From JAWLFY01 sp041685355 (GTDB taxonomy: Bacteria; Planctomycetota; Planctomycetia; Pirellulales; Pirellulaceae): a DNA stretch of 17,510 bases. The number at the start of each line of letters is the position of its first letter. The stretch's first letter is position 1. Location of the stretch: NCBI GenBank assembly GCA_041685355.1, contig JAWLFY010000107.1, positions 1 to 17,510 of the forward strand, in the 5' to 3' direction. The translations under genes and the position numbers were made by a program. The notes beneath the pieces were generated by a model. That model was not told where the DNA came from and searched no databases. It was given only the letters and a program-made list of their open reading frames with translations. Of this stretch, positions 7,574-15,545 are shown one piece after another.

Positions 7574-8662
7574 TTAAATCGGCTCGACCCGATCATCCGA
7601 CCGCTCTTCCAGAAGCCGCGTGATCAGGTCATCGACGGTGATCCCGTCCGCTTCGGCCGCGAACGTCGGGACGATCCGGTGTCGCAGCACCGGATGCGCG
7701 AGCGCCCGCACGTCGTCGAGCGTGACATGCGGCCGGCCATGCAGCAGCGCCCGCGCCTTCGAGGCGAGCACGAGTTGCTGACTCGCTCGCGGGCCCGGTC
7801 CCCACTCGATCAACTCCTTCACCCACGGTCGCGGCCCGTCCCCCGACGAATCGCCCGGACGCACCGACCGGACGGCGTCGAGTACCCAATCCTTGACGTG
7901 CCGCGGCAACGGGACCCGTCGCACAACCTTTTGGAAACGAACGATCTCCTCGCCACCGACCACCGCTTCGACCTCGGTTTCAAAGGTCGAAGTCGTTCGG
8001 TCGATGATCTCCGACTCGTCATCCCGCGACGGGTAGTTGACGACGACGTGGAACAGGAACCGGTCACGTTGCGCCTCGGGCAACGGGTAGGTCCCCTCCT
8101 GTTCGATCGGGTTTTGCGTCGCGAGCACGAAAAACGGTTCGTCGAGACGATACGTTTTCCCGGCCGCGGTCACCTCGTGTTCCTGCATCGCCTCGAGCAA
8201 CGCCGCTTGCGTCTTTGGGGGCGTCCGGTTGATCTCGTCGGCGAGCAACATCTGGGTAAAGATCGGGCCCCGTTCGAATAAGAATTGCCGCTGTCCCGTC
8301 GACGGGTCTTGTTGAATGATCTCCGTTCCCGTGATGTCCCCGGGCATCAGATCCGGGGTGAACTGGATCCGGCGAAACGTCAAATCCATCGACCGGGCGA
8401 GCGTCCGTACCATCAACGTCTTCGCCAATCCGGGAACGCCCTCGAGCAGACAGTGCCCGCGGGCGAGGATCGCGATCAATAGCTGCTCGATCACCTCGTC
8501 TTGGCCGACCACGACCCGACCGACTTCCGCCCGAAGCCGGTCGCACGCTTGAAGCAACCGCGTCGCCGCGGCGACGTCGTCGGAACTTTCGATCGGTGGG
8601 GGCTGGACCAAGGCGTCTGTTCCGTCCGCGGCGAGATAAAATCGTTCCGGCTCGGAAGACAC
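7574..8662 (-). CDS. MoxR-family AAA+ ATPase (orphan copy)
   Basis: An AAA+ ATPase of the MoxR family, probably a cytosolic chaperone-like remodeller of a partner complex. With a GTG start at 8662 it is 362 residues: Walker A GVPGLAKT (75-82), Walker B LLADEIN (D142/E143), sensor-1 N184 in ATQNPIEQEG, arginine candidates in EAQRDRF (R199/R201), and C-terminal lid ending HPVLRHRIVPTFAAE. The start is uncertain. No ATG exists in a sensible position; the options are TTG 8677, GTG 8662 or a later TTG, and none has a strong ribosome site. Longer extensions run through tandem repeats (8718-8789) and are implausible. Unlike the second MoxR in this window, no DUF58 or VWA gene follows; the downstream gene is a sulfatase after 130 bases. 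It is head to head with the FHA kinase. Confidence 0.9.
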   Translation of the reverse strand: MSSEPERFYLAADGTDALVQPPPIESSDDVAAATRLLQACDRLRAEVGRVVVGQDEVIEQLLIAILARGHCLLEGVPGLAKTLMVRTLARSMDLTFRRIQFTPDLMPGDITGTEIIQQDPSTGQRQFLFERGPIFTQMLLADEINRTPPKTQAALLEAMQEHEVTAAGKTYRLDEPFFVLATQNPIEQEGTYPLPEAQRDRFLFHVVVNYPSRDDESEIIDRTTSTFETEVEAVVGGEEIVRFQKVVRRVPLPRHVKDWVLDAVRSVRPGDSSGDGPRPWVKELIEWGPGPRASQQLVLASKARALLHGRPHVTLDDVRALAHPVLRHRIVPTFAAEADGITVDDLITRLLEERSDDRVEPI

Positions 8663-8717
8663 CGGACACCGGCTCAACGCGTCCCAGTCTACACCGGCGG
8701 TGACCCCGAGTGGAACG

Positions 8718-8789
8718 CGCCGAACCGCCGAACCGCCGAACCGCCGAACCGCCGAACCGCCGAACGCCGAACGGAACGCCGAACGGAAC
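8718..8789. repeat. Tandem repeats: 8-bp unit x6 followed by 12-bp unit x2
   Basis: CGCCGAAC is repeated six times exactly (8718-8765), then GCCGAACGGAAC twice (8766-8789), followed by degenerate CGCCGAACCGCCGA-like sequence to about 8808. The array sits between the divergent MoxR and kinase genes. Read on the minus strand it stays open and would extend MoxR artificially with Arg/Gly/Ser-rich repeats. Replication slippage is the likely origin. Confidence 0.93.
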
Positions 8790-8849
8790 GCCGACGCCGA
8801 ACCGCCGAGGTTGCGGCTTCCGCCCCGGTCGCGGCAACCCGGAGAGGGC

Positions 8850-8860
8850 CGTATCATACG
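8850..8860. promoter_or_regulatory. Palindrome in the divergent MoxR/kinase promoter region
   Basis: CGTAT-C-ATACG, a perfect 5-bp inverted repeat with a single central base, lies 44 bases before the kinase ATG and about 190 before the MoxR start. It is an AT-richer island in GC-rich DNA and may be an operator or part of the kinase promoter. No consensus promoter could be assigned. Confidence 0.25.
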
Positions 8861-8903
8861 AACTCGCCGGATCCCGCTTTCTCCCTTCATCGACGCGTCC
8901 CCG

Positions 8904-10733
8904 ATGGCATCACTGTTCGTCGTCCGCGGCCGTGACCAGGGCAAACATTTTCAACTCGGCGGACCGGTCCAACGGATCGGCCGAGACGCCTCGAGCGAAA
9001 TCCAGTTGCTCGACCATGAAGCTTCCCGGAGCCATGCGGAAGTACGGATCGATCCGGCCCGCGGGACGTGCGAGCTGGTCGATCTCGATAGCAGCAACGG
9101 GACGCTGGTCAACGGTCAGCGGGTGACCCGGCGTCAACTCCGCAGCGGCGACCGGGTGGAGATCGGTGGGACGCTGCTGATCTTTACCGGTGCCGGTCAG
9201 CCCGCCGCGATGGAGGCCGCCCACGGGGTCGATATCGTCTATCAGAGCCGTGATCACGACGCCAGCCGAATCGTCTCCTCGTTGTCGAGCTCCGGGGAAC
9301 GCCCCAACCGCCCCAAGAGCGACAGCGACCGATCGCTCGAGGTGATGTATTTGACCGCGATCGCGGTCGGCCGCAGCGACGACCTGAACGAAGTCCTCGG
9401 CCGGATCCTGCGACTCGTGTTCGATTGGGTCGAAGCCGACCGCGGTTGCATCATGCTCCGCGACCCCGAGTCGGGCCAGCTGCAGCCCGCCGCCCGATGC
9501 GACCGCGATGGCCTCGACGCCCCGCCGAGCCAACGCCGTGACCGGATCGCCATCAGCACGACGATTCTCGATTACGTGCTCGAACGGAAAGACGGGGTGC
9601 GGACCAGCGACGCCAGCGACGACGAGCGGTTCGAATCCGCCGCGTCGATCGTCCGTGGGGGCGTCCGCGAAGCCCTCTGCGTCCCGCTGCAAGGCCGCTA
9701 CGACGTCGTCGGGGCGCTGTACATCGACACGTTCACCTCGCCGGGCCAGCTGATCGAATCGGGCGGCCGACAACGATTCACCGACGACCACCTCCGCCTG
9801 ATCACCGCGATCGGATACCAAGCCGCACTCGCGATCGAAGACACGTTCTACTACTCGGCGCTCGTCCAAAGCGAACGCCTCGCGGCAATGGGGAAGACGA
9901 TCGCCACGCTCTCCCATCATGTCAAAAACATCCTGCAAGGGATTCGCGGCGGCAGCTACCTGATCGAAGCCGGGTTGCAGCGGAACGACACCGATGCCAT
10001 CCGACGCGGGTGGAACATCGTCGACCGCAACCAAGAACGGATCTCGAACCTCGTCCTCGACATGCTCACGTTCTCCAAAGAGCGAGAACCGGAACGGGTC
10101 GAGGCTGACCTCAACGAAACCGTCCGCGATGTCGTCGAACTGATGCAGACCCGCGCCGCCGAGGTCGGCGTCCGGCTCGAATCCGCTCTCGAGGACAACC
10201 TCCCGGCTGCGACCTTTGACCCCGACGCGATCCACCGAGCCGTGTTGAACTTGGTCACCAACGCGATCGACGCCGCAACCCAACAGCCGGCCCGCGACGA
10301 CGAAGACACCCCGGAGCCTCTCCCACCCGCTCCGGATGCCGCCGATCGTGACGCCCCACTCACCGACGACCCACCCACCGACGCCCCGTCCGCCGACGCC
10401 CCGTCCGCCGACGCCGTCACGTCCTCCCCCGACGGTCGCGTCTCGGTCCGCACGCGTTTCGACGCGGAACTCGGTTGGATCGTCGATGTCGTCGACAACG
10501 GACCCGGCGTCTCCCCCGATGACCGCCAGAAAATCTTCTCGCTGTTCGAATCGAAAAAGGGGGCCCGCGGCACCGGCCTCGGTCTCACCGTCAGCGACAA
10601 AATCATGCGGGAACATGGCGGTGACATCCACGTTCTCGACGGCGACCTCGGCCGGGGCAGTTGCTTCCGGCTTCGGCTCCCCCCCCCGGCCTCCGAACCG
10701 GGCGAGTTATCACGCCGCGAAACGTCCGCGTGA
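8904..10733 (+). CDS. Cytosolic FHA-GAF sensor histidine kinase
   Basis: A 609-residue soluble histidine kinase; no membrane segment is seen. The FHA domain, residues 1-97, has GRD at 26-28, SRSHAEV (41-47) and DSSNGTLVNG (62-71), implying phosphothreonine-dependent recruitment. The GAF domain, about 145-315, runs from LEVMYLTAIA to ITAIGYQAALAIED. The dimerisation/phospho-acceptor helix has H338 in ATLSHHVKNILQGI. The HATPase has N box NLVTNAIDA (N453), G1 DNGPG (531-535), F box IFSLFESKKG and G2 GTGLGLT (556-562). An Asp/Pro/Ala-rich stretch (about 462-510) interrupts the ATPase fold between N box and G1. The ATG at 8904 begins the FHA strand directly; longer forms would read through tandem repeats. 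No response regulator is adjacent. It is convergent with the transglutaminase gene, 31 bases apart, and divergent from a MoxR gene. Confidence 0.93.
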   Translation: MASLFVVRGRDQGKHFQLGGPVQRIGRDASSEIQLLDHEASRSHAEVRIDPARGTCELVDLDSSNGTLVNGQRVTRRQLRSGDRVEIGGTLLIFTGAGQPAAMEAAHGVDIVYQSRDHDASRIVSSLSSSGERPNRPKSDSDRSLEVMYLTAIAVGRSDDLNEVLGRILRLVFDWVEADRGCIMLRDPESGQLQPAARCDRDGLDAPPSQRRDRIAISTTILDYVLERKDGVRTSDASDDERFESAASIVRGGVREALCVPLQGRYDVVGALYIDTFTSPGQLIESGGRQRFTDDHLRLITAIGYQAALAIEDTFYYSALVQSERLAAMGKTIATLSHHVKNILQGIRGGSYLIEAGLQRNDTDAIRRGWNIVDRNQERISNLVLDMLTFSKEREPERVEADLNETVRDVVELMQTRAAEVGVRLESALEDNLPAATFDPDAIHRAVLNLVTNAIDAATQQPARDDEDTPEPLPPAPDAADRDAPLTDDPPTDAPSADAPSADAVTSSPDGRVSVRTRFDAELGWIVDVVDNGPGVSPDDRQKIFSLFESKKGARGTGLGLTVSDKIMREHGGDIHVLDGDLGRGSCFRLRLPPPASEPGELSRRETSA

Positions 10734-10764
10734 CCATGCGAGCCCCCGTCCGATCGGCATCGCT

Positions 10765-12978
10765 TCAGATCGGTTTCGGCTCGATCCCTCGGTATCGGGC
10801 CGACGCGTATTCCCGATACCAATCGGCCGCCCGCCGTAACGTTGCCGCGGCCGGGCCCGCGTCGTCCGCCCTCGCGGCGGTATCGACCCGGTCGGCGAAC
10901 CGATGCAACGTCTCGGCGTCGCCCCGTACCAACGCGTGACGACGTACGCGACGGTCGACCTCGCCAAGCATCCGCAGGCTGCGCCGGTCCGAAGGGTCAA
11001 GCCCCGTCAATCGGTTCCGCCGGATGCGTGTCCACAGCACCACCAACAAGAACAAGAACAACGGAAGCCGGGCGACCCGCAACACGATCACGAGCCAGTC
11101 GGTCACGCGGAACTGAGACACCGCGGTCCAAGCCCGACGGTACCAAGCCTCGTCCGCGGCGTCCTCGCTCGTCCCGCCCGCAGCGTTCCTCAGCCCCGAG
11201 CCCGCCCCCGGAACGTCCCCCCGCACGGTTTGATAATTTCGGCCCGGTGTCGCCTCCACCGGAAACCATTGCTCCGATTCGGTGTCGTACGCTTCCACCC
11301 ACGCGTGCGCGTTCGCGTTCCGCGCGATCCATGACCGGTTCGCCTCGTCGCGTTCGGCCATCACATAACCGGTGACATACCGCGTCGGTATGCCCGCTTG
11401 ACGCAGGATCAATGCCGCGGCGGTCGCGAAATATTCGCAGTGCGCGGGATGCTCGGTCCGCAAAAAATCGTCGATCGGGTCGCTGTCCCGAGAACGGACG
11501 AAATGGAATAGCGAATACTCGAAATTGTTCTGAAAGTATTGGGATACCTGCTCCGCCTTTCCCCGCGCCGTCGAAACGTCCGCACAGAGATCCTCGGCGA
11601 GCAACGCCGTCATCGCGTCGGCCTCGCGAGGGACCGAGAGGTAATCGGCCATACGCTCGGAGGACAACGGGTCCACCGGCGGCGATTCGGAAACGCCCGC
11701 CACGTACGGGGCGTCGACGTCGACCCCCGAGACGACGACGCCGTCTTGCGATATTTCTAAGACCAACGCCGCGGCTTCGATCCAACGGGTCCCCAGCGGC
11801 GTGAACACGATCGAGCCCTTCGACGGGATCCCGTGGATCTCGACCGGAACCTTCGGCTCGCCGACATCGTCGGCCATCGGGAACCGTCGCAACCGTGACC
11901 GCGATACCCCCGTCATCGACGCCGTCCCGGGACCAACCGGATGACGCCGAATCATCTCCCGACCACTCCGCCTTCCGCTCTCCATGATGTCGCGGTCCCA
12001 CGCGTCGTCGCCCCACACGCCGTTACCGTAACGGCCCCTCCGGCGATCCCTGCGGTCCCTGTAACTCCAGCGGCGGTCGCCGTACTGCGCGAACACGCTC
12101 CCACGCAAATAGCCCGGCGCCGCGACGCTATAACCGCGCAACGCGATCGCCTCGGGGGCATCGAGCATCCGACTCCGTACCGTCCCGAACTGCGATCCAC
12201 GCACGTACTGGCCACCACTCGGGTTCGGGGGCACGTTCCCGCGGTCGATCGACTCGGCGACGTAACGGACCATTTGTTGCTGCATTTGTGGCAACACGTC
12301 GCTCGTCATCCGCGTCAACACCGACGTCGCGATCAAAACCCCAGAAAACACAAGCCCCGCGATCAAGTCGTTCATCCCGCCGCCGAACAGCCACCCCCTT
12401 TCCCGCACCGCTTCGCGACTCGCGTCGTCCGCCGCCGGCCGCCGAAACACGATTTGAGACATGATCACAAACCCCAAAATGCCCGCCATCGCGATCGCCG
12501 CCTGGCTTATCAGCGTCGACCCACCCCCGCCCCCGACCAAACAAGCCATCACCACGCTTACCAACAACGGCAACAACGAGACATGCCCCCGATCGACTCG
12601 GATGACCCAAACCCAGAACGCAAGGATCAACCCGAGGTGGGCGACCGAGTCGGCGATCGACATCGGGGCGTTCGCGTTCCCGGTCGCCTGCTCCCGGCCG
12701 CGCCAATCCCACACCACCAAGAACGTGGCGATGACCAAAATCGCGATCAACGGTTGGATGACCCATCCGAACCGCAACGACTTGCCCCGACGGCGACGCC
12801 AGTCCGCGCCCTCGCGCCGCTGCGACGGATCGGGACGAACCAGTCGCAGCGCCACCACGGTCGCCGAGAAAACGTAAGCCGAACCGACTTCCCAGCCGGT
12901 CCCGAACGTCGATCCCACGTAGCCCGCCAACACCGCCAACAACACGCCGAGCATCGACGCGGAAACCGCCGCACTCAT
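10765..12978 (-). CDS. Membrane protein with transglutaminase-like core (TgpA/YebA type)
   Basis: A 737-residue inner-membrane protein, third gene of the MoxR-DUF58-transglutaminase operon. About six to seven N-terminal hydrophobic segments lie between residues 8 and 220, then a large probably periplasmic domain, then one C-terminal segment (about 627-650) and a cytosolic tail. The transglutaminase core has C514 in EHPAHCEYFATAAALILRQA, GIPTRYVTGYV, and H558 in NANAHAWVEAY. The third catalytic position is E575 in VEATPG, where TgpA-type proteins usually have Asp (VDPT). Proteolysis, crosslinking or acyl transfer on envelope proteins are all possible; the activity is not established. An Arg/Gly/Asp-rich stretch (about 300-345) inside the periplasmic domain is unusual. 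The ATG at 12978 overlaps the DUF58 stop (ATGA), strong evidence of translational coupling. Confidence 0.92.
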   Translation of the reverse strand: MSAAVSASMLGVLLAVLAGYVGSTFGTGWEVGSAYVFSATVVALRLVRPDPSQRREGADWRRRRGKSLRFGWVIQPLIAILVIATFLVVWDWRGREQATGNANAPMSIADSVAHLGLILAFWVWVIRVDRGHVSLLPLLVSVVMACLVGGGGGSTLISQAAIAMAGILGFVIMSQIVFRRPAADDASREAVRERGWLFGGGMNDLIAGLVFSGVLIATSVLTRMTSDVLPQMQQQMVRYVAESIDRGNVPPNPSGGQYVRGSQFGTVRSRMLDAPEAIALRGYSVAAPGYLRGSVFAQYGDRRWSYRDRRDRRRGRYGNGVWGDDAWDRDIMESGRRSGREMIRRHPVGPGTASMTGVSRSRLRRFPMADDVGEPKVPVEIHGIPSKGSIVFTPLGTRWIEAAALVLEISQDGVVVSGVDVDAPYVAGVSESPPVDPLSSERMADYLSVPREADAMTALLAEDLCADVSTARGKAEQVSQYFQNNFEYSLFHFVRSRDSDPIDDFLRTEHPAHCEYFATAAALILRQAGIPTRYVTGYVMAERDEANRSWIARNANAHAWVEAYDTESEQWFPVEATPGRNYQTVRGDVPGAGSGLRNAAGGTSEDAADEAWYRRAWTAVSQFRVTDWLVIVLRVARLPLFLFLLVVLWTRIRRNRLTGLDPSDRRSLRMLGEVDRRVRRHALVRGDAETLHRFADRVDTAARADDAGPAAATLRRAADWYREYASARYRGIEPKPI

Positions 12979-14456
12979 GAACGCTCCCCCAGCCCCGATG
13001 GCGCAACACCCCAGCGCCCGACACCCGATGGCGATCCCGCGGACGTCGCCGACCCGACCGCGTCCGACTCTCCTCCGCTTCCCTTGCCGCCTTCGCCGTT
13101 GCCGCCGGGCGATTCCCCATCACCCGGTTTCCCGTCGCCCGATTCCTCGTCGGCGATCGCCGCCATCTCCCGGCCGACCCGCACCACGCTCATCCTCCCG
13201 ACGCCCCACCGCAAGAACCCCGGTTGCTCCCGCGTGGTCAACACGAGCGTCTCCGAGCGGACCGTCTTCGCCAAAAACGCGGTGACCTGTTCGTCCGCCA
13301 CCTCCGCCGACACCGCGTCCGCACTCGCGAGCCGGATCAACAGAGGCTCGATATCCCCGGGGGACGACACGATCACTTCACATTCCCGCAAATCCCGTTT
13401 CCCATCCCGTTGCCTCCCACCGCCGCGTCCCTTCCCGTCGTTCGACGGGCCGGTCACGAACATCTGAAATCCGACGTCGCCGCGGCCCCGCTCGACCAGC
13501 ACCGTCGCCGCGACCGAAAGGACGTGTTCAAGGGCACGGGCACGCCCGGACCGGCCGCGGAACCGTCCCCCCGTATCGGTCCCCGTGTCCACCACGATCG
13601 TGATCGTGTGCAACGAGGGGCTCGTATATTCCCGGACGATCGGCCGTCCCAACCGCGCCCACGAAACGAAATCCCATCGGCGGACCGGCATCCCCGTCTG
13701 GTACTCACGGCTCCCGACGTACTCCATCGACGAACCGGACGACTGTTGCGTCGCCCATCCGCTGACCGCGGTCAACGCGGTGCGGATCGCGGGCTCCTCC
13801 GATACGTGCAGTAGCCGAGGCGTGATCGGGATCGTCGCGTCGCTCACGACCCGGCGGGTGACCCGAAACAGAAAAAACGGAAACAGCGACTCCACCACCA
13901 GGTCCGGTACCCGCCATACGCCTCGCTCTTCAACCCTCAACGTCCGCGAAACCGCCGCCCGACCCCGGGCCGGGATCCGCACGACCCGGCACGGCTGGTC
14001 GTAACGCCAAACGTCCCGCCGCCCGATCGCTCGCCGTTTCGGTTGGTCAAACCTCACCCGGAGTTCCATCGCGGGGAGCCGCCCGACGTTCTCCAAATGC
14101 TGGCGGACCGGCCAACTCTCCCCCGCCGTCGCCGATGCCGGCAAACTGAACCCCACCTGCAACCGCGGCGCGAAAAGCCGGTTGACTAACCACCCGATTA
14201 CCAACAGCGACACGCAAGCCGAAAACACGCCGACCCACGGATACCCCCAGACGATGTTCAAGCTGAGCACCGTGAAAAACAACAACGTCGCCGAAGCCCC
14301 CGTCAAACTGCGGCGAAACCCGAGCAACCCCCGGATCGGTAACCACACCAGCCACGCCGCCGCCCGAGCGGGCCAAAGGACCGCTTTCACCACTTCGGAA
14401 CGAACCGCCGCCGACGACCGTGCCCGCACCCGACTCTCCCCCCGGGCCCGACTCAT
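12975..14456 (-). CDS. DUF58 membrane protein
   Basis: A 493-residue DUF58 protein, the usual partner of MoxR ATPases. Two transmembrane segments, about 52-70 and 73-91, precede a periplasmic or cytosolic beta-rich region and the DUF58 signature REYQTGMPVRRWDFVSWARL (250-269). This leads into a von Willebrand-like fold with TITIVVDTGTD (285-294), where a MIDAS-like DxSxS motif is degenerate. An unusual low-complexity tail rich in Gly, Asp, Glu and Ser occupies about 435-493. It starts with an ATG overlapping the moxR stop (ATGA at 14453-14456) and ends overlapping the transglutaminase start, so the three genes are almost certainly co-translated. The role is inferred from the operon type: a membrane-anchored client or partner of MoxR in envelope assembly or stress. 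Confidence 0.93.
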   Translation of the reverse strand: MSRARGESRVRARSSAAVRSEVVKAVLWPARAAAWLVWLPIRGLLGFRRSLTGASATLLFFTVLSLNIVWGYPWVGVFSACVSLLVIGWLVNRLFAPRLQVGFSLPASATAGESWPVRQHLENVGRLPAMELRVRFDQPKRRAIGRRDVWRYDQPCRVVRIPARGRAAVSRTLRVEERGVWRVPDLVVESLFPFFLFRVTRRVVSDATIPITPRLLHVSEEPAIRTALTAVSGWATQQSSGSSMEYVGSREYQTGMPVRRWDFVSWARLGRPIVREYTSPSLHTITIVVDTGTDTGGRFRGRSGRARALEHVLSVAATVLVERGRGDVGFQMFVTGPSNDGKGRGGGRQRDGKRDLRECEVIVSSPGDIEPLLIRLASADAVSAEVADEQVTAFLAKTVRSETLVLTTREQPGFLRWGVGRMSVVRVGREMAAIADEESGDGKPGDGESPGGNGEGGKGSGGESDAVGSATSAGSPSGVGRWGVAPSGLGERS

Positions 14457-15385
14457 ACCGGCACCTTCACCCGACCGAGCAAGTCGTCGATCACTTCCGC
14501 CGCCTCGCTCATCCGCGTTGGCAAGCCCCGCAACGCGATCCGGTGACCGAGCACGCTCAACGCGAGCGCTTGAATGTCGTCCGGCAACACGTGCTCACGG
14601 CGATGCAAGATCGCTCGAGCCTGGGCCGCCCGCAGCAGCATCTTCGACCCACGCGGACTACAACCGACCTGAATCCGCGAATCTCGCCGGGTCGCCGAGA
14701 CGATTTCCACCAGATAGCGGACGACTTTCTCATCAACGATCACCCGCCGCACCCTCTGTTGCAACGCAACCAGTTCGTCCCCATGCATCAACGGCGTCAA
14801 CCGCTCGCCCGGGTCCGAGCCGGCCTGATCCATCAATAACGCGATCTCGCTATCGGGATCGGGATAGTCGAGCGATAGCCGGACCAGAAATCGGTCGAGC
14901 TGCGACTCGGGCAACGGGAACGTGCCCTCAAACCCGAGCGGGTTCTGGGTCGCGATCACGACGAACGGCTTCTTCAAATCGTGTCGCTTCCCGTCGATCG
15001 TGACCTGCGACTCCGCCATCGCTTCCAACAACGCGCTCTGCGTCCGCGGCGACGCCCGGTTGATCTCGTCGGCGATTAACAGGTTGCAAAAGATCGGGCC
15101 CGGCCGAAACTCGAACGTCCCCGTCGAGGGCTGATAGATCGCCCCGCCCAAGATGTCGGCCGGCAACAGGTCGGGCGTGCACTGGATCCGCCGGAACTGT
15201 AACTCGATCAACGCCGCGAGCGACTTCGCGAGCGTCGTCTTGCCAACCCCCGGGACGTCCTCCAGCAGCACCGAGCCCTCGGCCAAGATCGCCGTCAACA
15301 CCCCGTCGATCACCTCGTCCTTCCCGCGGATCACCCCCCGCAACGCGTCGCGGACGGCCGTGATCCGCGAGCAAAGTTGTTCCAT
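14453..15385 (-). CDS. MoxR-family AAA+ ATPase (operon copy)
   Basis: A 310-residue AAA+ ATPase heading the MoxR-DUF58-transglutaminase operon. Walker A is EDVPGVGKTT (42-51; K49, T50), Walker B LLIADEIN (D106/E107), sensor-1 N148 in ATQNPLGFEGTFPLPE, and arginine candidate R165 in LDRFLVRL. The lid domain has GCSPRGSKMLLRAAQARAIL. Family members act as chaperone-like machines, often with VWA-domain substrates; none is encoded here. The start ATG at 15385 is well supported by GAGGGGA 4 bases upstream and by the family's usual N-terminus; an upstream extension of about 86 codons is non-conserved and crosses the promoter region. It belongs to a different MoxR subtype from the 7574-8662 copy (QNPLGFEGT versus QNPIEQEGT). 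It is divergent from the methyltransferase gene. Confidence 0.95.
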   Translation of the reverse strand: MEQLCSRITAVRDALRGVIRGKDEVIDGVLTAILAEGSVLLEDVPGVGKTTLAKSLAALIELQFRRIQCTPDLLPADILGGAIYQPSTGTFEFRPGPIFCNLLIADEINRASPRTQSALLEAMAESQVTIDGKRHDLKKPFVVIATQNPLGFEGTFPLPESQLDRFLVRLSLDYPDPDSEIALLMDQAGSDPGERLTPLMHGDELVALQQRVRRVIVDEKVVRYLVEIVSATRRDSRIQVGCSPRGSKMLLRAAQARAILHRREHVLPDDIQALALSVLGHRIALRGLPTRMSEAAEVIDDLLGRVKVPV

Positions 15386-15545
15386 TTCGTCCCCTCGGAC
15401 ATCGGGTCCGCCCACCGCCACGCCGCTAGAATCGACCAACCGACTTTCCCTTTGCTTCCACTTCTCTCGCGGGATGAATCCTCCGGCGCGCTCGACGACT
15501 CCCAACGGCCGACTCCCGCACAGTGTAACACCGTTCCAATGCCCA

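Noticed and set aside
6772..7623. 283-codon plus-strand frame opposite the sulfatase
   Set aside because: Arg/Pro-rich shadow. The minus strand carries the sulfatase active site and a good ribosome site.
8910..10631. 573-codon minus-strand open frame opposite the kinase
   Set aside because: Its composition mirrors the kinase codons. The plus strand has complete FHA, GAF and kinase motifs.
11941..13467. 508-codon plus-strand frame opposite the transglutaminase/DUF58 genes
   Set aside because: His/Arg/Pro-rich antisense shadow spanning two real genes, without motifs.
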